Positions 23,935 to 30,228 of a stretch of DNA of 30,228 nt are shown here, piece by piece. How positions within the stretch are numbered: the first letter of the stretch is position 1; every line of letters begins with the position of its first letter. Source of the stretch: JBBRCE01 sp038205115 (lineage in GTDB: Bacteria > Planctomycetota > Planctomycetia > Pirellulales > JBBRCE01); assembly GCA_038205115.1 (NCBI GenBank), contig JBBRCE010000060.1:1-30228 (forward strand), read 5' to 3'. The notes beneath the pieces are model-generated. The model was not told where the DNA came from. It ran no database searches and worked only from the letters and a program-made list of their open reading frames with translations. The position numbers and the translations under genes are program-made.

Positions 23935-24306
23935 ATGGCCAGATCGCCCACCACGTCCGATGCGTTCAATGCCGTGGCGGAGCCGCAGCGGCGGAAGATT
24001 CTTTCGCTGCTCGCTCGGGGCGAGCAGAGCGTGAATTGCGTGGCGGCCAGTTTGAGTTGCACTCAGCCGCAGGTCTCCAAGCATCTGAAGGTGCTCAGGG
24101 CCGTGGGGCTGGTTAGCGTCCGCAACTGCGGCAAGCAGCGAATGTACAAGCTCGAAGGCGGTGGCCTCAAACCGATTCACGATTGGGTCAGTGGCTTCGA
24201 GCGGTTTTGGAACGACAGCTTCGACCGGCTCGCCTTGTACCTGGCCGAAATCCAAAATCAACAACCGCCGGCGGCGCTGCCCAAAATGCCGCCGCTGCCC
24301 GACTAA
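23935..24306 (+). CDS. ArsR/SmtB-family transcriptional regulator
   Basis: A 123-aa winged-helix protein. It opens with FNAVAEPQRRKILSLLARGE, the usual ArsR helix 1-2 segment. CVAASLSCTQPQVSKHLKVL follows as the helix-turn-helix, with recognition helix TQPQVSKHLKVL, and then the wing VGLVSVRNCGKQRMYKLEGG. The metal-binding ELCVCDL motif of ArsR/SmtB sensors is absent; cysteines at NCVAASLSC and RNCG are not in a classical arrangement. Together with the VOC and SRPBCC neighbours this places it with the SdpR/PagR-like group that often accompanies AHSA1-domain proteins, acting as a repressor with an unknown ligand. The promoter lies immediately upstream with an overlapping dyad, so autorepression and control of the downstream genes are likely. 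The C-terminal tail is Pro-rich. Confidence 0.9.
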   Translation: MARSPTTSDAFNAVAEPQRRKILSLLARGEQSVNCVAASLSCTQPQVSKHLKVLRAVGLVSVRNCGKQRMYKLEGGGLKPIHDWVSGFERFWNDSFDRLALYLAEIQNQQPPAALPKMPPLPD

Positions 24307-24382
24307 AACCGCGCAGGACATTTTTGCGGCAGGTGTTTTGTTTTTTCATTTCTTCTCCCCCACGCTTAACGAGGCGATTGCG

Positions 24383-24796
24383 ATGCACGTCCAGCCCTAC
24401 TTGTTTTTCGAAGGTCGCGCCGAAGAAGCCGCCCACTTCTACCAGCAGGCGATTGGCGCGGAAGTGGTCATGCTGATGACGTACGACCAAAGCCCTGAAC
24501 CGGCCAAGCCGGGCATGCTACCGCCCGGTTCTGAGAAAAAAATCATGCACATGCATCTGAAGATCGGCGAGTCGGCGCTGATGGGCTCCGACGGCATGTG
24601 TCACGGCAGTGCAGCATTCAAAGGTTTTGCGCTATCGCTGATTTCCAAGACCGCGGCCGAGGCAGAAAAGAATTTCGCCGCGCTGTCCGTTGACGGTCAG
24701 GTGCAAATGCCGCTTACCACGACATTCTACTCGCAGCGTTTTGGCATGGTCGCCGACAAGTTTGGCGTCTCGTGGATGATTCTGGTCGAACAGTAG
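24383..24796 (+). CDS. VOC-superfamily (PhnB/glyoxalase-like) protein
   Basis: A 137-aa protein with GAGG 8 nt before the ATG. It begins MHVQPYLFFEGRAEEAAHFY, the classic start of PhnB-like VOC proteins, and continues with QQAIGAEVVMLMTYDQSPEP, KKIMHMHLKIGESALMGSDG, GFALSLISKTAAEAEKNF and QMPLTTTFYSQRFGMVADKF, ending GVSWMILVEQ. This is a two-module beta-alpha-beta-beta-beta fold. PhnB members rarely keep the full metal triad of true glyoxalases; possible ligands here are His of MHMHL and Glu or Gln elsewhere. The function is uncertain (isomerase, dioxygenase, resistance or binding protein). It lies 76 nt after arsR and 47 nt before the AHSA1 gene on the same strand, so it is likely in one operon. 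Confidence 0.88.
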   Translation: MHVQPYLFFEGRAEEAAHFYQQAIGAEVVMLMTYDQSPEPAKPGMLPPGSEKKIMHMHLKIGESALMGSDGMCHGSAAFKGFALSLISKTAAEAEKNFAALSVDGQVQMPLTTTFYSQRFGMVADKFGVSWMILVEQ

Positions 24797-24843
24797 TCCA
24801 TCCCCCGCGCCATACATCCTTCATTCATCCGGGAGTTCCGATC

Positions 24844-25368
24844 ATGGTGGCACAAAATGATTCCGCACCGAGCGGATCGCTGCAAGAGTTCGTCATCCAG
24901 CGGACGTTCAACGCGCCGCGCGATTTGGTTTGGAAAGCTTGGACCGAGCGCGAACGGCTGATGCAATGGTTTGGCCCCCAAGGCATGACCATGAGCAGCG
25001 CCGATATGGATTTCCGGCCGGGCGGACAATTTCATTACTGCCTGACAACGCCCGAAGGCAATGAAATGTGGGGCAAGTTCGTCTACCGCGAGATCGATCC
25101 GCCCAGCAAGATCGTGTTGGTCAGTTCGTTTTCGGACGCCGCCGGCGGATTGACGCGGCATCCGTTCGTCCCGGATTGGCCGCCAGAAACGCTGTCAACC
25201 ACCACCTTCGAAGAGCACAACGGCCAGACCACAATGACGCTGCGCTCGTCGCCGCTCAATGCGTCGCCAGCGGAAATCAAAACCTTCGACACCAACCGCG
25301 ATGGCATGAATCAAGGCTGGAACGGCACGTTTCAACAACTGGAGGAGTATCTGGCTGGCCAGTCGTGA
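24844..25368 (+). CDS. SRPBCC/AHSA1-domain protein
   Basis: A 174-aa protein with GGGAG 8-9 nt before the ATG. The AHSA1 pattern is clear: FVIQRTFNAPRDLVWKAWTE, RLMQWFGPQGMTMSSADMDF, RPGGQFHYCLTTPEGNEMWG, KFVYREIDPPSKIVLVSSFS, TTTFEEHNGQTTMTLRSSPL, and a final helix GMNQGWNGTFQQLEEYLAG. SRPBCC proteins have a deep hydrophobic pocket for lipids or other small molecules. Members beside ArsR regulators are common, but their ligands are largely unknown, and they are probably not real Hsp90 activators. The protein is cytoplasmic, without a signal peptide. It is the third gene after the arsR promoter. Confidence 0.9.
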   Translation: MVAQNDSAPSGSLQEFVIQRTFNAPRDLVWKAWTERERLMQWFGPQGMTMSSADMDFRPGGQFHYCLTTPEGNEMWGKFVYREIDPPSKIVLVSSFSDAAGGLTRHPFVPDWPPETLSTTTFEEHNGQTTMTLRSSPLNASPAEIKTFDTNRDGMNQGWNGTFQQLEEYLAGQS

Positions 25369-25549
25369 GTGCGATATTGGTAGCGGGCCGCGGATCGGCA
25401 GCACAAGCACTAACGGTTTCGCGCTGCGGTCGGTTAAGATATTGCTCGGTTGCTGAAAACGTTCGGCCGAAAATCGTTACCTGCCAAACGTCTGTCAGGC
25501 AGCGGCCCGACATTCAAAAACGTCACCTGTCCAACTTCGGAGCGATGCC

Positions 25550-26299
25550 ATGCGGTGGAAATTCAGGTTCGACTTACTGTGCAGCCTCGCGCTGCTGTTG
25601 GCTTGCGGACTGACACCGGCGCTGGCCGAAGAGAAAAAACCAGCCGAGCACGGCTTTGTGCATCGCAACGTGCCAGGTGCCGACGGCGAGAAGATCGATT
25701 ACGTGGTGTTTATTCCGCACGATTACGACGGCAGCAAGGACGTACCGGTGATTTTGTTTTTGCACGGCGCTGGCGAAACCAAAGGTGGTAGCAAGCCGCC
25801 CGTGGACGTAGGCATTGGCGCCTACATCAAGAAGAACGAAAAGACGTTTCCGTTTCTAACCCTCATTCCGCAAGCGCAGGAAAAAGGCTGGCGCAAACCA
25901 GTCAACGAGGCGATGCTGAAAGACATTCTGGCGGCCACGCAAAAAGAATTCAAAATCGATTCCAAGCGGATGTATCTCACCGGCTTATCGATGGGCGGCT
26001 TTGGCACCTGGGATTACGCCCTGGCCGAGCCCGACAAATGGGCGGCCATCGTACCAATTTGCGGTCGTGGCAAAACCGATACTGCAGAAAAGATCAAAGA
26101 CATTCCCTGCTGGGTGTTTCACGGCGGCATGGATAAAACAGTGCCGGTCGAAGGCTCGCGAGACATGGTCGCCGCATTGAAAAAGGCCGGCGGAAATCCG
26201 AAGTACACCGAGTTTCCCAACGACGGCCACAATAGCTGGGACAGCGCTTACGGCACGGCCGAACTTTGGACATGGCTGGCCGAACAAAAGAAAAAGTAA
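25550..26299 (+). CDS. Exported alpha/beta hydrolase (esterase or peptidase-like)
   Basis: A 249-aa protein with a signal peptide (MRWKFRFDLLCSLALLLACG, cleavage probably after ALA at 26). GGAG lies about 7 nt before the ATG. Catalytic elements of the prolyl-oligopeptidase/dienelactone-hydrolase-like fold are visible: the oxyanion loop FLHGAGE (70-76), the nucleophile elbow TGLSMGGFGTW (Ser 147), Asp 195 in HGGMDKTVP and His 227 in NDGHNSW. This size and the signal match the small secreted phospholipase/carboxylesterase or PHB-depolymerase-like proteins frequent in planctomycetes. The substrate is unknown; ester bonds of lipids or of acylated polysaccharide are possible. A 181-nt gap separates it from the AHSA1 gene, and it interrupts the run of SRPBCC genes, so it may have its own promoter. 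Confidence 0.88.
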   Translation: MRWKFRFDLLCSLALLLACGLTPALAEEKKPAEHGFVHRNVPGADGEKIDYVVFIPHDYDGSKDVPVILFLHGAGETKGGSKPPVDVGIGAYIKKNEKTFPFLTLIPQAQEKGWRKPVNEAMLKDILAATQKEFKIDSKRMYLTGLSMGGFGTWDYALAEPDKWAAIVPICGRGKTDTAEKIKDIPCWVFHGGMDKTVPVEGSRDMVAALKKAGGNPKYTEFPNDGHNSWDSAYGTAELWTWLAEQKKK

Positions 26300-26348
26300 C
26301 CACGACGATCGAGCCCCGTGTTTCACGATTTCGGTCGCCGTTTCAGCT

Positions 26349-26531
26349 TCGAATGGTCTGGCGAAAACCGAACCGGCCGGCGCGGAAACCGACATGCATT
26401 GGATCATGACCGGCAAAAAGAATTTCATTAGCAAGGCCTTTTGCCGGTTCATGAACATGGACAAAATGGTCGGTGGTCAGTTCGAACAAGGAATGGAAAA
26501 CATTCGCGCGATCGTCGAAGCGCGCGGCTAG
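26349..26531 (+). pseudogene. Decayed C-terminal remnant of an SRPBCC protein
   Basis: An open frame without a proper start gives EPAGAETDMHWIMTGKKNFI, SKAFCRFMNMDKMVGGQFEQ and GMENIRAIVEARG, ending at TAG 26529-26531. It aligns without gaps, apart from one residue, with the C-terminus of the intact gene just downstream (FKPEGEKTSVTWAMSGQSNF, IGKAICLCMGGMDKMVGKDF, ETGLNNVKAVVEAK). Sequence 5' of it shows only weak, frame-broken similarity and the N-terminal two thirds are missing. It is best explained as what remains of a tandem paralogue after deletion. The 5' limit given is approximate. Confidence 0.75.
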
Positions 26532-26538
26532 TTCGGCT

Positions 26539-26559
26539 CAAGTTTCAAGTTTCAAGTTT
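26539..26559 (+). repeat. Three tandem copies of a heptanucleotide
   Basis: CAAGTTT is repeated three times exactly between the SRPBCC remnant and the intact SRPBCC gene. It is a short repeat of the kind that can arise at a deletion or slippage site. Confidence 0.8.
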
Positions 26560-26582
26560 CACAATTCGTACAGCAAGAACTC

Positions 26583-27155
26583 ATGTTGAAAAAAATCCTC
26601 CTCGCCGTCGTGGTCTTGTTCGGCATTTTTGCCGCGGTCGTCGCCATGCAACCGAACGATTACAAAATCCAACGCTCAGCTACGATGAACGCGCCGGTCG
26701 ACAAGGTCTTTGCCCAGTACAATGATTTTCACAATTGGAACGCCTGGTCGCCGTGGGCCAAAAAGGATCCGAAGGCAGAAAATGCCTTTGAAGGCGAACC
26801 GGCCGGAAAAGGCGCGATCTTCAAATGGAACGGCAACTCAGATGTTGGCCAAGGCATGATGACCATCCTGGAGAGCAAGCCCAACGAACTGGTCAAAATC
26901 AAGCTCGACTTCCAAAAGCCGATGGAGAGCACCTGCATCACCGATTTCACCTTCAAGCCGGAAGGCGAGAAGACGAGTGTTACTTGGGCGATGAGCGGTC
27001 AGAGTAACTTCATCGGCAAAGCCATCTGCTTGTGCATGGGTGGCATGGACAAAATGGTTGGCAAGGATTTTGAAACTGGTCTAAACAACGTGAAAGCCGT
27101 CGTCGAGGCCAAGCCGACCGTCGCCGACGAGAATACCAACCATGCCACAAAGTAG
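26583..27155 (+). CDS. Membrane-anchored SRPBCC (polyketide cyclase/START-like) protein
   Basis: A 190-aa protein. Residues 1-22 are an N-terminal hydrophobic anchor, MLKKILLAVVVLFGIFAAVV. The SRPBCC domain follows: YKIQRSATMNAPVDKVFAQY, NDFHNWNAWSPWAKKDPKAE, GKGAIFKWNGNSDVGQGMMT and the C-terminal helix MDKMVGKDFETGLNNVKAVV. The motif F-x-x-W-x-x-W-S-P-W is typical of the polyketide_cyc2 subgroup that is often membrane-anchored and found beside ArsR and DoxX genes. The ligand is unknown. Upstream lies the truncated paralogue. Its end overlaps the next AHSA1 gene by 14 nt, so those two are coupled. Only a weak AAG-type ribosome site precedes the ATG. Confidence 0.9.
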   Translation: MLKKILLAVVVLFGIFAAVVAMQPNDYKIQRSATMNAPVDKVFAQYNDFHNWNAWSPWAKKDPKAENAFEGEPAGKGAIFKWNGNSDVGQGMMTILESKPNELVKIKLDFQKPMESTCITDFTFKPEGEKTSVTWAMSGQSNFIGKAICLCMGGMDKMVGKDFETGLNNVKAVVEAKPTVADENTNHATK

Positions 27156-27630
27156 TTCCACGGCAACTGTGCTGTCCGACCGAGAAATTGTCATCGCGCG
27201 CGTGTTCGATGCGCCGCGCGAATTATTGTTTGACGCTTGGACGAGTCCCGAGCATGTGCAGCAGTGGTGGGGCCCCAAAGGCTACGAAAGCTACGATTGC
27301 CAGATCGACCTCCGCGTCGGCGGCCAGTTCAGCCTCAGGATGCGCGCCCCGGATGGCCAAGTGCATCTCTGCCAAGGCGTATACCGCGAATTGTTGCGGC
27401 CCGAACGCATCGTTTACGACGGCGCGGCCGCCGTCGGTTCGCCCTGCGGCGCAGGCTTGCCGCCTGGTGCCACGGTCACGGTAACGTTTACCGAGTGCGA
27501 CGGCCGTACTACGCTCACCATCCACACGCTTTTGCCTTCGGTCGCCGCGCAGGCAGCGGCCACCGCGGCAGGTTACGCCTTCGGTTGGACGATGTCGCTG
27601 GAACGACTGGCCGACGCCTTGATGCATTGA
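27142..27630 (+). CDS. SRPBCC/AHSA1-domain protein (second copy)
   Basis: A 162-aa cytoplasmic protein. The family pattern is IVIARVFDAPRELLFDAWTS, PEHVQQWWGPKGYESYDCQI, DLRVGGQFSLRMRAPDGQVH, GVYRELLRPERIVYDGAAAV, TVTVTFTECDGRTTLTIHTL, and a C-terminal helix GYAFGWTMSLERLADALMH. It is related to the AHSA1 protein at 24844 but clearly diverged, with differing pocket residues, so the two probably bind different ligands or form heterodimers (an inference). The ATG lies 14 nt inside the end of the preceding gene; the DoxX-like gene follows after 77 nt. Confidence 0.9.
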   Translation: MPQSSSTATVLSDREIVIARVFDAPRELLFDAWTSPEHVQQWWGPKGYESYDCQIDLRVGGQFSLRMRAPDGQVHLCQGVYRELLRPERIVYDGAAAVGSPCGAGLPPGATVTVTFTECDGRTTLTIHTLLPSVAAQAAATAAGYAFGWTMSLERLADALMH

Positions 27631-27707
27631 GCCGCACCGCATTCGCACGGCACTGTCCTCCCCAGCGGCAGGCGCCAAACCCAATCACAAAAACCAGAAA
27701 GTCTAAG

Positions 27708-28118
27708 ATGGAAATTGCAACGTCGCCAAATTCACAAACACCGCCAAATTCGAAAGCCATGTTTTACGCGGGCTGGGTCATCACGCTGTTGCCCGCCGCC
27801 CTGCTGGTTTTCAGCGCAACCATGAAGTTCTTGCAGCCCGGCACGATGCGTGACGACTTCGAAAAATCAGGCTGGCCAGGGCAGTATTTAGTTGTGCTGG
27901 GCGTGGTCGAGTTAACGTCGACGTTGATTTACTTATTTCCACGGACCGCGGTGCTCGGTGCCACGCTGTTGACGGGTTACTTGGGCGGCGCGGTTGCCAC
28001 GCATGCTAGGCTAGCAGACCCAAAATTCGCGATTCCCGTTCTGGTGGGCGTGCTGGTTTGGCTCGGTCTGTTTCTGCGCGATCCGCGAATTCGCGCCCTG
28101 ACGCCTTGGCGGAGTTAG
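27708..28118 (+). CDS. DoxX-like four-helix membrane protein
   Basis: A 136-aa protein beginning MEIATSPNSQTPPNSKAMFY; the longer open frame upstream is a shadow of the AHSA1 gene. Four helices are visible: WVITLLPAALLVFSATMKFL; QYLVVLGVVELTSTLIYLF; AVLGATLLTGYLGGAVATHA; and FAIPVLVGVLVWLGLFL. The pattern (Phe-Ser-x-x-x-Lys in helix 1, a Gly-x-x-Glu in helix 2 and LTGYLGGAVATH in helix 3) is that of the DoxX-like family (DoxX_2 type). Members are often encoded with SRPBCC and ArsR genes; a redox or quinone-linked role has been suggested for DoxX relatives but is not shown for this group. It is the last gene of the cluster; its stop overlaps that of the convergent GNAT gene. Confidence 0.88.
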   Translation: MEIATSPNSQTPPNSKAMFYAGWVITLLPAALLVFSATMKFLQPGTMRDDFEKSGWPGQYLVVLGVVELTSTLIYLFPRTAVLGATLLTGYLGGAVATHARLADPKFAIPVLVGVLVWLGLFLRDPRIRALTPWRS

Positions 28119-29092
28119 TGCGGGCTCGTCACATCGGATGGTACATCGCCAGGCGGCTCGAACAGCCGAAAATAGATCGGTCGCCGATCGCACTCGGTGA
28201 AGCCACGCTCCGCATACGTGGCGGCCGCGGGATGATTTTGCGAATCGACACTGAGCGTGATTCGCGCCCGACGCGCGCGCTGAGTCATTCGCTGCGCGTG
28301 GGCCACCAACGATCGTCCCAGGCTGCGCCCACGCGCTGCCGGCAGCAGTCCCATGTAAACCAGTTCGAATTGATCGTGCGCGGGATAGTCGGCCAGAATC
28401 AAACAGCCAACAATCTGCTGCCCTTCCAGGGCCAACAGCCAATGCTGCGGATCGATCGCGCCGCCGGCGCGGTAACTTTCTAAAACCTCATCAATGGGCC
28501 GCAGGCCGCTAAACGCCGGACAGTCGAGCGTGCCGGAATATGTTTGCTGCACCACTTGGGCGAATTCGCCAGCCCGCGCGTCGTCGTACGCATGAAATTG
28601 CACACAATCCGCCAGGACATCCAGCGACTTGTCTGGACAGGCCGAATTGCTGGCCCAGAATAGATAGCACAATTCGGCCAGCCGCTGGAAGTCGCCGGCT
28701 ATGAAAATGGCTGCTTCGGTCGAAGTCGCCGGCAACGCTTGCGCGATGCGACAACCAGCCGCGCGGCACAGATCGCCAGCGGTGGCGAGTAACATCTGGG
28801 CGGTTTCGGCTGGTTCGCCTGCAGCCAATCGTGGCGACCAGACCGCCGCGCAACGACCAGCTAGCAGTTCTACCCAAATCACGCCGGCTAAGCGTTCAGC
28901 TCGAAGCACCCCTAACAAGCCTGCAAAGAATTGCGGCGGCTGGCTCGCGGCTGCCAAAATCGAGGCAATCCGTTGCTGGCGAGCCGTTTCTGGCAAGTCG
29001 CTGAGCAAAAGATTTAAGCCCGCAGACCAATCTTGCTGGCCCAGCGGCACAATCTTCGCAACGTCCAACGGCGGCTCGAAACGGGGGGCCAC
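28115..29092 (-). CDS. GNAT-family acetyltransferase, possibly tandem-domain (mycothiol synthase-like layout)
   Basis: A 325-aa protein. The C-terminal half is a clear GNAT domain: IVGCLILADYPAHDQFELVY (strands 4 and start of motif A), MGLLPAARGRSLGRSLVAHA (acetyl-CoA pyrophosphate loop, R/Q-x-x-G-x-G/A type), ARITLSVDSQNHPAAATYAE and RGFTECDRRPIYFRLF. The N-terminal half (about 1-150: LSDLPETARQQRIASILAAA, LAGVIWVELLAGRCAAVWSP) looks like a degenerate second GNAT fold without the loop, as in MshD-like proteins. Mycothiol is not expected in planctomycetes, so another amine substrate is likely. The start ATG is at 29090-29092, preceded by a divergent promoter region; the TAA overlaps the DoxX-like stop. 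Confidence 0.85.
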   Translation of the reverse strand: MAPRFEPPLDVAKIVPLGQQDWSAGLNLLLSDLPETARQQRIASILAAASQPPQFFAGLLGVLRAERLAGVIWVELLAGRCAAVWSPRLAAGEPAETAQMLLATAGDLCRAAGCRIAQALPATSTEAAIFIAGDFQRLAELCYLFWASNSACPDKSLDVLADCVQFHAYDDARAGEFAQVVQQTYSGTLDCPAFSGLRPIDEVLESYRAGGAIDPQHWLLALEGQQIVGCLILADYPAHDQFELVYMGLLPAARGRSLGRSLVAHAQRMTQRARRARITLSVDSQNHPAAATYAERGFTECDRRPIYFRLFEPPGDVPSDVTSPH

Positions 29093-29127
29093 AATTTATC
29101 CTGTTCTTTCGCCTGGAAGACTCTCTT

Positions 29128-29150
29128 TTATATGCCACGCCGCATATAAT
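29128..29150. promoter_or_regulatory. Divergent promoter core within a perfect inverted repeat
   Basis: TTATATG (29128-29134) and CATATAA (29143-29149) are perfect arms 8 nt apart. On the plus strand the right arm forms a consensus -10 box, TATAAT (29145-29150), 16 nt before the leader ORF. On the minus strand the left arm gives TATAAA facing the GNAT gene. No good -35 is seen on either side. The symmetry suggests shared control of both genes. Confidence 0.55.
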
Positions 29151-29165
29151 GTAGGAGTCCGGGCA

Positions 29166-29216
29166 ATGGACCATTTTACCCGTTATTTGCCTGTCCGACA
29201 TGAGGCCGAAAAATGA
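29166..29216 (+). CDS. Leader ORF of 16 codons overlapping the PDZ gene start
   Basis: ATG at 29166 is preceded by AGGAG with 8-nt spacing, the best ribosome site of this region. It encodes MDHFTRYLPVRHEAEK and stops at TGA 29214-29216, which overlaps the ATG of the exported PDZ protein (ATGA). The next gene has its own GAGG site inside this ORF. The peptide has no recognisable attenuator pattern (no run of one amino acid) and no signal sequence. It may serve translational coupling rather than act as a peptide. Confidence 0.45.
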   Translation: MDHFTRYLPVRHEAEK

Positions 29217-30228
29217 AACTCAGACGTAAAATCGCCTTTGGCACAGTTCTCTTAAGCGGCGCGACGGTCGCCGGGTGGTCGTCAAGCGCTGCGGCACAAC
29301 CGCTGCTGCAGAGCATTCGCAAGCCGGCCGAGGCGCAGGCTGCTCCAGTCGTGCCCGGTTATTTGGGTGTTGTCACCGGCGAGGCAGCCGGCGCGAGCGG
29401 CGGCATCATTGTGGCCGAAGTGGTTCCTGCGGGACCGGCGGATCGCGCTGGGCTGCAATCTGGCGATGTGATCATCAGCATCGAAGGTCGCGATATCAAA
29501 ACCGCCGACGACCTAGGTCAGGTACTCTCGCCCATCGGCGCTGGCGGACGTGCCGCGTTCAACGTGATGCGTGGCGAGGCGAAGAAAGAGGTTGTCGTCA
29601 CGCTGGGCGATCGTCCTGGCAAAGACGCGCGGCGTTTTGAAGATTTCGGCCGCATTCCGCTGCCTGAAGAAATGCCAACGCCTAGCGAACCGCGTGGCAG
29701 CGCGCCCTCCGCCGGAACGCCGCATATTCACACGCCGCTGCAAGCTGCGCCGGGCGGAGCCCCGCTGGTCGATACGCAGCGCCGCGCTGTGATTGGCGTG
29801 CGAGCGCAACCGGTTACGCCAGAAGTCCGTCGCCGCACCGGCACTCCGAATTCGGCCGGTGCGTGGATTGTCGGCCGCATTGGCAACGGCCCTGCCAGCA
29901 AAGCTGGGTTACCGCTCGATTGTGTTGTGGTTTCGATTGATGGTCGCGCCGTCAACTCGCCCGACGATCTGCTGAACGTCGTTGCTTCCAGCACGCCTAG
30001 TAAGCCAGTGGATGTTGTGTACTATTTGCAGGGTAAGCCGGAGAAAGTGGTGGTGACGTTGGGCGAAAGCAGTATGAACCCAGCACCCGTTGCCATTGCC
30101 GCACCGAGCACCGGCGGACGACAACCGCTCCGCGAACGCATCGCCGCCAAGTTGCCGGGCTTAATCGAAGGTCTGAACAATGGCGGTCCGAACAGCCCGT
30201 TGAATAACATTCTGAACGGCGGCCTCGG
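29213..30228 (+). CDS. Exported protein with two PDZ domains (3' end beyond the window)
   Basis: Open from the ATG to the window edge (338 codons seen). A signal peptide covers about residues 1-30 (MKLRRKIAFGTVLLSGATVA, then GWSSSAAAQ). PDZ 1 (about 48-130) has the carboxylate-binding-type loop GYLGVVTGEAAGASGGIIVA, then VVPAGPADRAGLQSGDVIIS and IEGRDIKTADDLGQVL. A Pro-rich linker (about 140-185) follows. PDZ 2 (about 190-285) has VIGVRAQPVTPEVRRRTGTP, GNGPASKAGLPLDCVVVSID and GRAVNSPDDLLNVV. Asn/Gly-rich sequence starts near the window end (GLNNGGPNSPLNNILNGG). No trypsin-like protease domain precedes the PDZ pair, so it is not an HtrA protease; a periplasmic scaffold or peptide-binding protein is more likely. 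Its start overlaps the leader ORF. Confidence 0.85.
   Translation, partial: MKLRRKIAFGTVLLSGATVAGWSSSAAAQPLLQSIRKPAEAQAAPVVPGYLGVVTGEAAGASGGIIVAEVVPAGPADRAGLQSGDVIISIEGRDIKTADDLGQVLSPIGAGGRAAFNVMRGEAKKEVVVTLGDRPGKDARRFEDFGRIPLPEEMPTPSEPRGSAPSAGTPHIHTPLQAAPGGAPLVDTQRRAVIGVRAQPVTPEVRRRTGTPNSAGAWIVGRIGNGPASKAGLPLDCVVVSIDGRAVNSPDDLLNVVASSTPSKPVDVVYYLQGKPEKVVVTLGESSMNPAPVAIAAPSTGGRQPLRERIAAKLPGLIEGLNNGGPNSPLNNILNGGL

Overview
The window looks like a chromosomal segment from a Planctomycetota bacterium, probably of the Pirellulales type (the rank is an inference). The grounds are a dockerin-like/PEP-CTERM protein tail, an overlapping ECF sigma factor and membrane Ser/Thr kinase pair of planctomycete style, very short zinc-ribbon and basic proteins, a Cys-rich repetitive exported protein, a PDZ protein, and high GC at third codon positions. 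I see no tRNA, rRNA, CRISPR array, transposase or phage gene.

Region 1 (1-1335): the end of a PEP-CTERM-anchored protein, a small membrane zinc-ribbon gene broken by a frameshift, and a 55-aa basic protein overlapping a low-molecular-weight tyrosine phosphatase. Region 2 (1515-13159, all minus strand) is a polysaccharide biosynthesis and export locus. In transcription order it encodes a Wzz/GumC-like chain-length protein, an O-antigen polymerase/ligase-like protein, a phosphoglycosyl transferase, two GT4 glycosyltransferases, a methyltransferase fused to a polysaccharide deacetylase, a TPR protein, a FemAB/CelD-like acyltransferase and a Wzx-like flippase. Most junctions overlap by a few bases or abut, which suggests translational coupling. 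A PEP-CTERM gene beside an EPS locus fits the known link between exosortase sorting and EPS production, but neither an exosortase, an outer-membrane exporter nor a tyrosine kinase is in the window.

Region 3 (13454-18365): a family-5-like uracil-DNA glycosylase, the sigma/kinase pair (ATGA overlap; the kinase has a single membrane helix and an LTxxQ-like C-terminal region), and an exported Gly/Thr-rich protein ending in a small beta domain. Region 4 (18387-20131): a bidirectional terminator, a 376-aa exported protein with about 80 cysteines, and upstream of it about 200 nt rich in nested inverted repeats, possibly a structured leader. Region 5 (20132-23240): a nucleoside-permease-like MFS transporter with a large central insertion, diverging from a class II fructose-bisphosphate aldolase that has a strong terminator.

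Region 6 (23303-28118): gene debris, then a plus-strand cluster: ArsR regulator with a promoter that predicts a leaderless mRNA, VOC/PhnB protein, SRPBCC/AHSA1 protein, exported alpha/beta hydrolase, the decayed C-terminus of an SRPBCC paralogue, an intact membrane-anchored SRPBCC protein, a second AHSA1 protein and a DoxX-like protein. Region 7 (28115-30228): a tandem GNAT protein on the minus strand and, divergently, a 16-codon leader ORF whose stop overlaps the start of an exported two-PDZ protein running off the window.

The best candidates for something undescribed are the Cys-rich protein with its dyad-rich upstream region, the ArsR-VOC-SRPBCC-DoxX cluster with its duplicated and decayed member, the methyltransferase-deacetylase fusion that retains an internal Shine-Dalgarno, and the leader ORF before the PDZ gene.
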